Part shown: positions 54,187 to 62,675 of the stretch, in pieces
Position numbering within the stretch: the stretch's first letter is position 1
Layout of the letters: each line of letters opens with the position of its first letter
Source of the DNA: DAINRZ01 sp964634885
Lineage (GTDB): Bacteria; Bacteroidota; Ignavibacteria; Kapaibacteriales; UBA2268
DNA: 64,000 nt
NCBI GenBank assembly: GCA_964634885.1
Contig: CAZWLN010000016.1
Location: 1 to 64,000 of the forward strand
Reading direction: 5' to 3'
Translations under genes and position numbers: made by a program
The notes under the pieces: generated by a model
Database searches by the model: none
Seen by the model: only the letters and a program-made list of their open reading frames with translations
Told to the model about the DNA's origin: nothing

Positions 54187-55737
54187 ATGAATAAACCAGA
54201 GCAATACATTATCCGCAGGGCCATCATTTCGGTATCCGACAAGACAGGCATCGTCGAATTTGCTAAAGAACTGTCAGCAATGGGAGTGGAACTCTTTTCC
54301 ACCGGCGGTACAGCCAAAGCGCTGGCGGACGCCGGCATTAAAGCCTCAAATATTTCCGACATTTCAGGTTTCCCGGAGATTCTCGACGGCAGGGTCAAGA
54401 CTCTCCACCCGGCAATACATTCCGGCATCCTCGCCGTTCTCGACAACGAGCAACACGTCAATACCCTCAACGAGCACGGCCTCCGGTCAATCGACCTGGT
54501 TGTTGTCAACCTGTACCCCTTTGAAAAGACACTCGAAAAAGCCGGAGCCACCCATGAAGAGCTTGTAGAGAACATTGACATAGGCGGGCCGACGATGCTC
54601 AGGGCTGCAGCGAAGAACTACCTGTGGACTGCTCCGGTCGTTAACCCCGAAAGGTATAATACAATCATAGAAACCATGAAGGCAAACAACGGCGCTCTTC
54701 CTGTCTCACTCAGGGCGGAACTGGCCGCCGAAGTATTCACCCACACCGGCTATTACGACAGCCTTATAGCTGAATACTTCCGGAATTACACCGGCACAAA
54801 AGCCGGGAATTTCTCTGTGCCGATGAAGCTGGCACAAACACTACGCTACGGCGAGAATCCGCACCAGGAAGCCTCTCTTTACGGTAACTTCCACAATGTT
54901 TTCCAGCAGCTCCATGGCAAGGAATTGTCGTACAACAACATTCTCGACATCGATTCTGCTGCGAGGCTCATCATCGAATTCGAAGAACCGGCAGTAGCCA
55001 TCATCAAACATACCAATCCGTCCGGCGTAGCCGTGGCCGACACCATCGGCGACGCCTGGAACAAGGCTTACGCAACAGACACCGAATCTCCCTACGGAGG
55101 GATTATTGCCCTCAACAGGCAGCTTAGTCTTGAGGATGCCCAAACCATGAATGAAATTTTTACCGAATTGATAATTGCACCCGATTTTACAGATGACGCC
55201 CTGGAACTCCTTACAAAGAAGAAGAACCGCCGCCTCATCCGGGCCGATTACCTGAAACTGGCCCGTTCTCTCGGAGTAGAGATCAAATCGGTAACGGCAG
55301 GCTATCTCATCCAGTCTTCAAACCGCACCCTCATTTCTGAAGAAGGTTACAGAGTCGTAAGCAAGAGGCCGCCGACGGACGCAGAGCTGAAAGCCATGCT
55401 CTTTGCCTGGAAAATCGTTAAACATGTCAAATCCAACGCCATCGTCTATGCAGCCTCCGACCGCACCCTCGGTGTCGGCGCCGGGCAGATGTCCCGTGTC
55501 GATTCTGCCAGGATTGCAGTCGAAAAATCGAAGATGATGGGGTTGAGCCTCAAAGGCTCCGTTGTAGCCTCCGATGCATATTTCCCATTCGCCGACGGCC
55601 CGCTCAAAGCTGCCGAAGCAGGCGCCACAGCAATCATTCAGCCGGGCGGTTCAATCAGGGATGAAGAAGTGATAAAAGCTGCCGATGATAATAATATGGC
55701 AATGATCTTTACGGGGATCAGGCATTTTAAACATTAA
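54187..55737 (+). CDS. purH: Bifunctional AICAR transformylase / IMP cyclohydrolase
   Basis: 516 residues. The N-terminal MGS-like IMP cyclohydrolase domain (RRAIISVSDKTGIVEFAKEL, TGGTAKALADAGI, DGRVKTLHPAIHSGIL) is followed by the AICARFT domain (LRYGENPHQEASLYG, AIIKHTNPSGVAVAD, NAIVYAASDRTLGVGAGQMS, DAYFPFADG). It carries out the last two steps of IMP synthesis. GGGGAGAATA precedes the ATG. It heads a likely operon with a CheR-like and an MBL gene, whose link to purines is unclear. Confidence 0.97.
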   Translation: MNKPEQYIIRRAIISVSDKTGIVEFAKELSAMGVELFSTGGTAKALADAGIKASNISDISGFPEILDGRVKTLHPAIHSGILAVLDNEQHVNTLNEHGLRSIDLVVVNLYPFEKTLEKAGATHEELVENIDIGGPTMLRAAAKNYLWTAPVVNPERYNTIIETMKANNGALPVSLRAELAAEVFTHTGYYDSLIAEYFRNYTGTKAGNFSVPMKLAQTLRYGENPHQEASLYGNFHNVFQQLHGKELSYNNILDIDSAARLIIEFEEPAVAIIKHTNPSGVAVADTIGDAWNKAYATDTESPYGGIIALNRQLSLEDAQTMNEIFTELIIAPDFTDDALELLTKKKNRRLIRADYLKLARSLGVEIKSVTAGYLIQSSNRTLISEEGYRVVSKRPPTDAELKAMLFAWKIVKHVKSNAIVYAASDRTLGVGAGQMSRVDSARIAVEKSKMMGLSLKGSVVASDAYFPFADGPLKAAEAGATAIIQPGGSIRDEEVIKAADDNNMAMIFTGIRHFKH

Positions 55738-55750
55738 TAGATTGGTGAAG

Positions 55751-56356
55751 ATGGCATTTACATTTTTTTTCAGGGACAGCCACACATTGCAGCGAGCAAC
55801 CGATTTCCTCCTGCCGCTGACAGACGGCCAGCAAAGCGTCAGGATATGGAATCCCGGATGCGCCATGGGACCGGAGACCTACACCTTTACTATCATCCTG
55901 GCGGAAAGGATGTCTCCCCAGGCTTTCAAAAAGGTACGCATCGACGCCACGGACATAGACGAAAGCGGCGGTTTCGGGAATATAATCACAGAGGCGGTCT
56001 ATCCTGCCGGCGACCTGTCGAGGTTACCGGAAGGCATACTTGACAAGTATTTTGAGAAGTATTCGGAGGACGGCAAATACCGTGTCATCGGGACGATAAG
56101 AGAAAAGGTCCATTTCCAGCAGCATGACCTTCTGACGTTGCAACCTACGGGTACAGGTTACTGTTTCATCATTTGCAAGAATGTACTTTTACACTTCAGC
56201 CAGGAACAAAGAATTGAAGTAGTAAAAATGTTTCACCAGGTGCTGAGTCCCAACGGTTTGTTCACTACGGAGCAGACACAGAACCTGCCTGACGAGTGTT
56301 CCCACCTGTTCAGGTCCCTTGCTACCGACGCCCATGTTTACCAAAAAATAAGTTAA
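55751..56356 (+). CDS. CheR-type SAM methyltransferase domain protein
   Basis: About 201 residues covering only the catalytic domain of CheR methyltransferases: FFRDSHTLQRATDFLLP, SAM motif RIWNPGCAMGPETYTF, IDATDIDESGGFGNI, HDLLTLQP and FIICKNVLLHFSQEQR (CRNV of CheR read as CKNV). The N-terminal all-helical CheR domain is missing, so binding to a chemoreceptor is doubtful. No chemotaxis genes are in the window. ATG 55751 lies 13 bases after the purH stop, and the MBL gene follows after 3 bases. Confidence 0.82.
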   Translation: MAFTFFFRDSHTLQRATDFLLPLTDGQQSVRIWNPGCAMGPETYTFTIILAERMSPQAFKKVRIDATDIDESGGFGNIITEAVYPAGDLSRLPEGILDKYFEKYSEDGKYRVIGTIREKVHFQQHDLLTLQPTGTGYCFIICKNVLLHFSQEQRIEVVKMFHQVLSPNGLFTTEQTQNLPDECSHLFRSLATDAHVYQKIS

Positions 56357-56359
56357 ACT

Positions 56360-56956
56360 ATGCGTGTAACAGTACTCCAAAAAAGCCCAACGGTCTATTC
56401 CTGCAATGCATACCTTGTCAGGGGAGACTGGAATGCCATCGACGATGTAAATACACTGATCGACACCGGTGTCGATGGATTCATCATGGCAGAAATTGCA
56501 GAAATGTCCACAGGCATCGGCAAATCCCGTGTGGAACAGATAATCCTCACACACGAGCATTTTGACCATTCCGGCGGCGTGCGTTACATTCTTGAGGAAT
56601 ATTCTCCCAGGATCATCTCCTTCTCTGCCTTCCCTTACACTACAGACAGGGCACACGACGGGATGAAGGTTAAAATCGGCAACAGGAATGCCGAGATCAT
56701 CCACACCCCCGGCCATTCTCACGACTCCATCTGCATTTACTGCGAAGAGGAAGGAGTCCTTTTCAGCGGGGACACGCCGGTAAACATAAAAACATCGGGC
56801 GGTTCATACTCGAGGGAATATGTAGAGGTAATGGAAAGACTGGTAAAGCTCAAGATCAATACTATATATACCGGGCACGACAGGCCGCACACCAGAAACA
56901 TCGACGAGATGCTCCACAACACCCTCAAGGTGGTGAAACACAGCAAGATCGTATAA
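56360..56956 (+). CDS. MBL-fold metallo-hydrolase (glyoxalase II-like)
   Basis: 198 residues with the metallo-beta-lactamase zinc motif LTHEHFDHSGG, then HTPGHSHDSICIY, LFSGDTPV and YTGHDRPH. Such compact members hydrolyse thioesters or related bonds in the cytosol; the substrate is not evident. It is the last gene of the purH operon. Confidence 0.88.
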   Translation: MRVTVLQKSPTVYSCNAYLVRGDWNAIDDVNTLIDTGVDGFIMAEIAEMSTGIGKSRVEQIILTHEHFDHSGGVRYILEEYSPRIISFSAFPYTTDRAHDGMKVKIGNRNAEIIHTPGHSHDSICIYCEEEGVLFSGDTPVNIKTSGGSYSREYVEVMERLVKLKINTIYTGHDRPHTRNIDEMLHNTLKVVKHSKIV

Positions 56957-56981
56957 CAGCCTGATCAGGCTTCAAGGGTGA

Positions 56982-57016
56982 AACCTTCCGAAGGGTTTGG
57001 AAACCTTCGGAAGGTT
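56982..57016. repeat. Perfect 13-bp hairpin repeat
   Basis: AACCTTCCGAAGG and CCTTCGGAAGGTT are exact reverse complements separated by nine bases. Each arm is itself nearly palindromic, typical of short dispersed intergenic elements. It follows the MBL gene, but no T run is present. Confidence 0.7.
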
Positions 57017-57080
57017 AGAACTCTCATAATTTTCACAGCTATTGAGGCCATGCCAGCTCTGATTCTTCACGCTTTATAAA

Positions 57081-57265
57081 CTTTACAAACTTGATAAACT
57101 AATAACCCCATCCCAGCCTTCCCCAAGGGGAATAATTCCCCAAGGGGAAGGAGAAAGCCCTTCGGGTAAGAAGTAAATGGTTTCTTTCTTTATCCTGCCC
57201 ACGCCATGAATGACGTGGCTATTGAGAGAGGGGAAAGCCGCTCCGGCTCAGCTTTTTCTTACATT
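57081..57265. repeat. Composite intergenic repeat, left copy
   Basis: Contains CTTTACAAACTTGATAAACT (57081-57100), G+C-rich hairpins (CCTTCCCCAAGGGG, 57116-57129), and a block of about 87 bases (57179-57265) with TATCCTGCCCACGCCATGAA. All three recur in inverted orientation between 62515 and 62764. No gene is visible in 56957-57310. Confidence 0.7.
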
Positions 57266-57310
57266 CAGAATTCAGCATTCTAAATTCAGAATTCTTGACG
57301 AACTTTATAA

Positions 57311-57385
57311 ATCGAGTAGGGGGAGGAGTTGCCTCCCCCGCCCTCTCACACCACCGGACGTACGGATCACGTATCACGGCGGTTC
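57311..57385 (-). ncRNA. Group II intron domains V and VI
   Basis: On the minus strand, domain V reads GAACCGCCGTGATACGTGAT then CCGTACGTCCGGTGGT, the catalytic hairpin. Domain VI is a GGGGGAGG/CCTCCCCC hairpin followed by CTACTC, where the branch-point adenosine is expected. They begin directly after the C-terminal maturase frame stops at 57396. Confidence 0.88.
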
Positions 57386-57395
57386 CAAAACATAA

Positions 57396-57600
57396 TCATG
57401 TCCTCTGGCTTTTCACGACTGTATCAAGCAAGCTAATAAGACCAATGTAATCAAAATATTTCTTTTTGAAGCAGGCATTCATGTGAGATTGCCCACTGTT
57501 CCACCAAGCTCCTCTGCCGTTAAATGCCGACAATCTTGCTCTGTCTTCCTTGAGTCCGAGTTTAAGCATTTTCATATATCTTGTTCTCGGCTTTTTTTCC
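57396..57600 (-). pseudogene. C-terminal part of the intron maturase in a second frame
   Basis: This frame continues the maturase after the A7 run: KKPRTRYMKMLKLGLKED, FNGRGAWWNSGQSHMNACF, YFDYIGLISLLD, the usual thumb/X-domain end of group II intron proteins. It is joined to the upstream frame only by a -1 shift (or a one-base insertion) at 57592-57598. It could be made by ribosomal or polymerase slippage, or be dead. Confidence 0.85.
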
Positions 57601-58714
57601 ATTGTCGCCAAATGATGTTTCTTAGGCGATGTCTAATCCATTCATCAAGCTCTTCGGTAAATTTCTTCACCTCTGTCAGTATGAAATAGTTTATCCAACC
57701 CCTTATCGTAGGGTTTAAATCCTCTTTGATAAATCTGGTCAGATTTCTACCTCGTCCTTTTCTGAAGATTTGTTTGACTTTTGCCTTGAATCGTTTAACG
57801 CTCTTTTCGGGCACTCGTATCTTCGTTTGTTTATGGGAAGTAAATGAGTATCCCAGGAAAATTCTATCCCACGGTCTGCCTACGGCGCTTTTCTCTTGGT
57901 TAACACGAAGTCTTAGTTTCTTTTCCACAAAGTTCGTTATTGATTTCATCAATCGCTCGGCGGCTTGCCTACTGCTTACGTAGATATTGCAATCATCTGC
58001 GTAGCGGCAGAAACAGTGTCCACGTCGTTCGAGTTCTTTGTCTAATTCGTCCAAGACTATGTTTGATAAAAGTGGTGATAAAGGACTGCCTTGCGGTGTC
58101 CCTTTTTCCCTGACCGATGCAACTCCGTCCATCATTATCCCTGTTTTTAGGTACTTGCGTAGCAACTGAAGCAAACCTTTGTCGTTCACTCTCTGCTTTA
58201 TCCTCATTATCAGGCGATCATGATTGACTTCATCGAAGAATTTTGACAAATCCATATCGACCACCCAACGTTTGCCTTCGCTTTGGTATTTCTTTGCTTG
58301 AAGGACCGCGCCTTGTGCGCTTCTGCCTGCTCGGAAACCGTAGCTGTTTTCGGAGAATGTCGGGTCAAAATATGGGTTGAGTATTTGGTGTAACGCTTGC
58401 TGAATCAGTCTATCCAATACTGTCGGTATGCCAAGCATACGTTCTCCGCCGTTTGGCTTGGGTATGCTTACCTGTCTTACCGCTTGTGGCTGGTACGTTC
58501 CGTTCAACAATCGTATTTTGATTTCTGCCCAGTGCCTCTTAAGATACGGCATCAATTCTTCTACCCTCATCTTATCGATGCCCGGTGCGCCTTTGTTGCT
58601 TAGTACCTTTCCGTATGCCTTGAGCATATTGTCCCTCGAGACCATTTGCTCGATTATCGTGTTGCCGTCGTGGATTGGTATTATCTCTGCCGATGTGTGA
58701 TTTGTCATTCCCAT
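57572..58714 (-). CDS. ltrA: Group II intron reverse transcriptase/maturase, main frame
   Basis: 380 residues: RT blocks with IPKPNGGERMLGIPTVLDRL, SYGFRAGRSAQGAVL, DMDLSKFFDEVNHDRL, GTPQGSPLSPLLSNI and the catalytic YADD at 238-241, then maturase domain X (GWINYF, LDEWIRHRLRNIIWRQW). No DNA-binding or HNH endonuclease domain, as in class C introns. The frame ends early (KKSREQDI) just after an A7 run at 57598-57592, and the remaining 60 or so residues are in another frame. Product length with the tail would be about 440. It lies inside intron domain IV. Confidence 0.92.
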   Translation of the reverse strand: MGMTNHTSAEIIPIHDGNTIIEQMVSRDNMLKAYGKVLSNKGAPGIDKMRVEELMPYLKRHWAEIKIRLLNGTYQPQAVRQVSIPKPNGGERMLGIPTVLDRLIQQALHQILNPYFDPTFSENSYGFRAGRSAQGAVLQAKKYQSEGKRWVVDMDLSKFFDEVNHDRLIMRIKQRVNDKGLLQLLRKYLKTGIMMDGVASVREKGTPQGSPLSPLLSNIVLDELDKELERRGHCFCRYADDCNIYVSSRQAAERLMKSITNFVEKKLRLRVNQEKSAVGRPWDRIFLGYSFTSHKQTKIRVPEKSVKRFKAKVKQIFRKGRGRNLTRFIKEDLNPTIRGWINYFILTEVKKFTEELDEWIRHRLRNIIWRQWKKSREQDI

Positions 58715-59211
58715 AGATTAACTCCCGGATTCCGTCCGATACTTCTTCTTTGGGATTTGAGCTTCCCAGCTCGCTTTTCTATGACTACTTTCACTTGCAC
58801 AGTTTGAGTATCCTTTCCTTATGTTTCGGTTCTGCCCTTCAGCACATGGCCTTCACGTGCCTACTATGGCTTCTGCTGACTTCTCATTCATCATCCCGGC
58901 ACCTCTCGATGTCGGTAGCTCTTGGCAATGTATGAGATCTCCCCGGGTAATGCGCAGTTGCTTTCACGTTTATGTCTGCCACATATACATCTATACCTTC
59001 CGTGTAAGTATTGGACTTTAGAGATCAGTGACTCCTCGTCCGATATAAATGCCTCGTATGTGATTTCTGTTCGTCAGACCAACGTTTTGCCTGAGGCTTC
59101 CTTCAGATTCCGCTTCGCAACGGACACCCTTGCCCTTAAGCTAACGATTCCCCTTACCGGGCTCGTAGGAGACTTCCACTCCTTAGCAATTGCGCCCTGC
59201 CGGGCGCACCT

Positions 59212-59253
59212 AAAAAAAAGGCTGCCCTTCGCAATGAAAAGCAGCCTTTTTTT
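59212..59253 (-). terminator. Terminator of the OPT gene and target site of the intron
   Basis: On the minus strand AAAAAAAGGCTGC, a loop, then GCAGCCTTTTTTTT. It ends one to two bases before the intron start and 18 bases after the OPT stop. Confidence 0.9.
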
Positions 59254-59270
59254 ATTGAAACTTAGTGTTT

Positions 59271-61319
59271 CTATGCTGTTGTATTCGTACGGGCGTTCTT
59301 AAGAGGAATTCTTACCAGCACATAGCCGATGATTGCAAGAACGACAAGGCTGAGAGCGAACGGAGCGTCCGGCCAGATTGCAGTAGGTATAATATCGCCT
59401 AATGCCAGGCCTGCAAAGACCAATCCCATCAAAGCCTCGCCGGCAATGAAGCCTGATGCGAGCAGGACGCCGACATTTTCAATCTTTGCTTTTTCTTCCA
59501 ATGAATAGGGATTCTTTTCAACGAACATTTCAACGATGCCTTTGATGAGGCCGCCGACAAATATTGCGAATGTTGTTTCAAGCGGCAGGTACATACCGAC
59601 GGAAACGAGCATCGGGCTTTTTACCTGCATCAGGACGAAGCCGATACCCATGAGCATACCGACGATGATGAGGGGCCATGCCATTTCACCACCGACAATA
59701 CCATTGGCCAGGAGGGCCATCAGGCCTGCCTGTGGTGCAGACAGGTTCTTGCTGCCGAAACCGCCTTCGTATCCGTTTTTCAAACCGTTCAAAATATCGC
59801 CGTCATTGAGGAATCCAAGAACGGCAAACATAACGACGCCTGAAAGGACAACACCGATGATGTCGCCGATCTGCATCTTCCAGGGAGTACCGCCAAGGAT
59901 GTGGCCTGCTTTCAGGTCCTGAAGCATTTCGCCGGCAACTGCTGCAGCGACGCAGACAATGGCAGCGACGCCAAGGACTGCGGCAACACCACCTTCGTCG
60001 GCAGTAACACCGAGTGCAACAAGGATCAGGGCTGTAACGACAAGGGCTGTCAGGGTAAGTCCGCTGATAGGATTGTTACTGCTGCCCATGATGCCGACAA
60101 GGTAACCGGAAACGGCTGCAAAGAAGAATGCAAGAATGATCATTACAGTTGCAGCAACGAATGCGATGATAAATGAAGTTTTGAATATCATGAAGGTAAT
60201 CAGGAAGGTTGCAATAGCAACGATGACGATGCCAACCATAATCCATGTGAAAGGAAGGTCTTTTTCTGTCCTCTCGGTAACATGGCCTGAGCCGGAAGCT
60301 GCTTTCTTAACATCGCTTACTGAGCGGGCGATGCCGGCGATGAGGCTCTTACGCATACGCCACAATGTGAGCGAGGCGCCGACGAGCATGCCGCCGATGG
60401 CGATAGGCCTGACGATATAGCGCCATACTTCGCCAATCTGGAATTGTGGGTCAGCAACTTTTTGAACAGCTTCTTCAAGTTTTAACCCTCTTGATGTAGT
60501 CAGGGCTTGAGCCCATTCTGCCAAGGGCAGGAAGGGAGAAATGAAGTAAAGAATTATCGGAGCCAGGAGTCCCCATGCCAACATGCCGCCTGAGAAGTTC
60601 AAAGCGGCAAGCTTAGGGCCGATGATATAACCGACACCCATGTATGCAGGGCTGATGCCGGGAGAACTCAGGAGGATGCCGCCCTGTCCCTGTATTGGTG
60701 TACCTGTAATTGTCTGTTTGCCGAAGGCAATGAATTTCTCCCAGATATTGGGTATAATAAAGCTGTTATGAGTCAGCACTTTTACCAGGCCGCCACCTGC
60801 CATTGCAGAAAACAGGAACGAAGAACCGCCACCACCGGACCTGCCGGATTTGTGTATCTCCGAAGCTGCAACAGATTCGGGGAACGGAAGGTCAGTGTCT
60901 TCAACCATTACCCTACGCAACAGGGCAACGAACATAATACCCAGGATACCGCCGAATACGAGGATCAGGGATGCAGTAATGTAATTCGTATCCGACATGA
61001 ACGGCCTCCAGATGCCTGCGATGTAGAATGCAGGCAGGGTGAATATAGCGCCGGCGGCTACCGACTCGCCGATGGAGCCGATGGTCCTGGTCATGTTCTC
61101 CTCGAGGATGGAGCCTTTCATTAACTTCAATAATGCCATACCTATTACCGCTGCGGGGTAGGTTGCGGCAATCGTCATACCCGCCTTCAATCCCAGGTAG
61201 GCGTTAGCAGCGCCAAGCACTACTGCCAGTATTAAACCGATGATGAGCGCTTTAATCGTAAACTCAGCCATGTTCGATTCGGGTGGGACAAATGGGACAA
61301 ACTTCTTTTCTTCCGACAT
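59271..61319 (-). CDS. OPT family oligopeptide transporter
   Basis: 682 residues with about 16 membrane helices. The OPT family start is clear (AALVLGAANAYLGLKAGM-like: VVLGAANAYLGLKAGMTIAA, then RTIGSIGESVAAGAIFTLPA). These are proton-coupled importers of small peptides or metal chelates at the inner membrane; the substrate is unknown. AAGGAGA lies five bases upstream of the ATG, one of the best ribosome-binding sites in the window. Monocistronic, with its own terminator. The 206-base upstream gap to mazG is AT-rich. Confidence 0.93.
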   Translation of the reverse strand: MSEEKKFVPFVPPESNMAEFTIKALIIGLILAVVLGAANAYLGLKAGMTIAATYPAAVIGMALLKLMKGSILEENMTRTIGSIGESVAAGAIFTLPAFYIAGIWRPFMSDTNYITASLILVFGGILGIMFVALLRRVMVEDTDLPFPESVAASEIHKSGRSGGGGSSFLFSAMAGGGLVKVLTHNSFIIPNIWEKFIAFGKQTITGTPIQGQGGILLSSPGISPAYMGVGYIIGPKLAALNFSGGMLAWGLLAPIILYFISPFLPLAEWAQALTTSRGLKLEEAVQKVADPQFQIGEVWRYIVRPIAIGGMLVGASLTLWRMRKSLIAGIARSVSDVKKAASGSGHVTERTEKDLPFTWIMVGIVIVAIATFLITFMIFKTSFIIAFVAATVMIILAFFFAAVSGYLVGIMGSSNNPISGLTLTALVVTALILVALGVTADEGGVAAVLGVAAIVCVAAAVAGEMLQDLKAGHILGGTPWKMQIGDIIGVVLSGVVMFAVLGFLNDGDILNGLKNGYEGGFGSKNLSAPQAGLMALLANGIVGGEMAWPLIIVGMLMGIGFVLMQVKSPMLVSVGMYLPLETTFAIFVGGLIKGIVEMFVEKNPYSLEEKAKIENVGVLLASGFIAGEALMGLVFAGLALGDIIPTAIWPDAPFALSLVVLAIIGYVLVRIPLKNARTNTTA

Positions 61320-61488
61320 AGTGTCTCCTTAAATTGTTTTAAATTGTGCAAAATGATTTACAACACTTAACATTTATTTATTATTATTATATCTATTTAT
61401 GAAAATAATTTTATTTAATCTATTAAAACTACTCAGATTTTTAAATATATTCAAGTAAAATTAATTTTTTCCCCTGTCGATTTAATCT

Positions 61489-61496
61489 TAATTTTG
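61489..61496 (+). promoter_or_regulatory. Candidate -7 element of the mazG promoter
   Basis: TAATTTTG, identical to the rRNA promoter -7 elements, 30 bases ahead of mazG. No TTG at -33. Confidence 0.35.
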
Positions 61497-61525
61497 AACC
61501 GTTTGTAAAATTAAAGTATTAGAGC

Positions 61526-62344
61526 ATGGAGACAGACATAAATAACGGAAGACAGCCGGTACCGTTGCCGGCTGACGACAAGAGCGCCAGGGACTGGTTC
61601 GAAGCCTACAACGAACTGGTTAAACTGCTCCGCCTGCATTGCCCCTGGGACCGGGAACAAACGCATGATTCCATTTCCTACCTGATGATCGAGGAGTGCT
61701 ACGAGACAATAGAAGCCATCAAAAGCGGCAACGACGAGGAGTTTTCAAAAGAGCTGGGAGATATGTTCCTCCACATCGTCCTGCATGCATACATGGCAGA
61801 GCAGAGAGGTTCGTTTAACATGATCGACGTGATGAGGAGAAGCCATGCCAAGCTCGTCAGCCGCCATCCCCATGTTTTCGGGGATGTAAACGTCTCCGGC
61901 ACCGCAGGAGTCCTTCAGAATTGGGAGAGCCTGAAAATGAAAGAAGGCCAGAAATCGATTCTGCAGGGGGTTCCCCGCTCCGCTCCGGCGCTGCTCCGTG
62001 CCCAAAGAATGCAGGAAAAAGCCTCCAACGTCGGATTCGATTGGGACAACAAAGCCGATGTCTGGAAAAAAGTCGAGGAGGAACTGGCAGAGTTTAAGGC
62101 CGAACTTGAAAACAATAATGCCGACGCTGCCTTCGAGGAATTCGGCGACCTGCTTTTCGCCCTCGTCAATGCTTCCCGCTTCGAGAATATTATCGCAGAA
62201 GATGCTCTGCAGCATACCAACGAGAAATTTATCCGCCGTTTCCAGTACATCGAAAGGAAAGTTACCGAAGCAGGTAAAAAGTTGAATGATATGACCCTTG
62301 GCGAGATGGATGCACTTTGGGACGAGGCGAAGAAATCGGAATAA
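61526..62344 (+). CDS. mazG: Nucleoside triphosphate pyrophosphohydrolase MazG
   Basis: 272 residues with two MazG domains. The first has CPWDREQTHDSISYLMIEEC and FSKELGDMFLHIVLHAYMAE (the ExxE and ExxD metal motifs), the second has VEEELAEFKAELEN and FEEFGDLLFALVNASRF. It converts NTPs, including damaged ones, to NMP and pyrophosphate. Monocistronic; followed by repeats. Confidence 0.95.
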   Translation: METDINNGRQPVPLPADDKSARDWFEAYNELVKLLRLHCPWDREQTHDSISYLMIEECYETIEAIKSGNDEEFSKELGDMFLHIVLHAYMAEQRGSFNMIDVMRRSHAKLVSRHPHVFGDVNVSGTAGVLQNWESLKMKEGQKSILQGVPRSAPALLRAQRMQEKASNVGFDWDNKADVWKKVEEELAEFKAELENNNADAAFEEFGDLLFALVNASRFENIIAEDALQHTNEKFIRRFQYIERKVTEAGKKLNDMTLGEMDALWDEAKKSE

Positions 62345-62345
62345 T

Positions 62346-62640
62346 TAATTCTGAATTCTGAATTCTGAATGCTGAGCCGTGCGCAGCGAGACCGGCGGAG
62401 CCAATGAAGAATTACGAATTACGAATTACGAATGGAGAATTCTGAGCCGAGCGAAGTCAGGCCGGCGGAGACAATGCTGAATGCTGAATTCTGAATAAAA
62501 GAAGTTTTCCCCGCCTTGGATAAGGCGGGGGCAGGGGGTGGTTGGACTTCTTTAGTTCATCAAGTTTGTAAAGAATTCTGAATTCTGAGCCGAGCGTAGC
62601 GAGACCGGCGGAGCCAATGCTGAATGAAGAATGAAGAATT
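62346..62640. repeat. Repeat block: GAATTCTGA runs and three copies of a 35-bp motif
   Basis: A 35-base motif beginning CTGAGCC and ending CAATG occurs at 62372-62406, 62442-62476 and 62585-62619. The core GACCGGCGGAG is kept with few changes. The copies are embedded in runs of GAATTCTGAATTCTGAATG and ATTACGAATTACGAATTACG. Spacing is uneven (about 35 and 108 bases). Similar GAATTCTGAAT runs and a CTGAGCCGGAGCG fragment occur at 57240-57300. Confidence 0.75.
62515..62573. repeat. Hairpin repeat plus shared 22-base segment
   Basis: CCCCGCCTT/AAGGCGGGG with flank GCAGGGGGTGGTTGG is the inverse of the element at 25596-25633. It is followed by TTAGTTCATCAAGTTTGTAAAG (62552-62573), the inverse of 57081-57102. 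Confidence 0.7.
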
Positions 62641-62675
62641 ATTAATGATGAATGATAAATGATAAATTAATAACT

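Larger units (their letters stand above)
57311..59209 (-). mobile_element. Group II intron, class C-like, with encoded reverse transcriptase
   Basis: On the minus strand it starts GTGCGCCCGGCAGGGCGC at 59209 and ends CTACTCGAT at 57311, 1899 bases. Domain I text (GGGTGTCCGTTGCGAAGCGG then AATCTGAAGGAAGC) and the later CCGGGATGATGAATGAGAAG then TCAGCAGAAG are close to the Oceanobacillus class C intron as I recall it. Domain V is at 57350-57385 and domain VI at 57311-57342. The 5' exon ends in a rho-independent terminator (59212-59253), the preferred target of class C introns. It encodes a frameshifted maturase without an endonuclease domain, so present mobility is doubtful. Confidence 0.9.

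Noticed and set aside
57311..59209. Retron or diversity-generating element from the reverse transcriptase
   Set aside because: The intron 5' end, domain V/VI and maturase domain X are all present, and there is no template/variable repeat pair.
62372..62619. CRISPR array
   Set aside because: Three 35-base repeats have unequal spacing (about 35 and 108 bases), the spacers are themselves simple repeats, and there are no cas genes.
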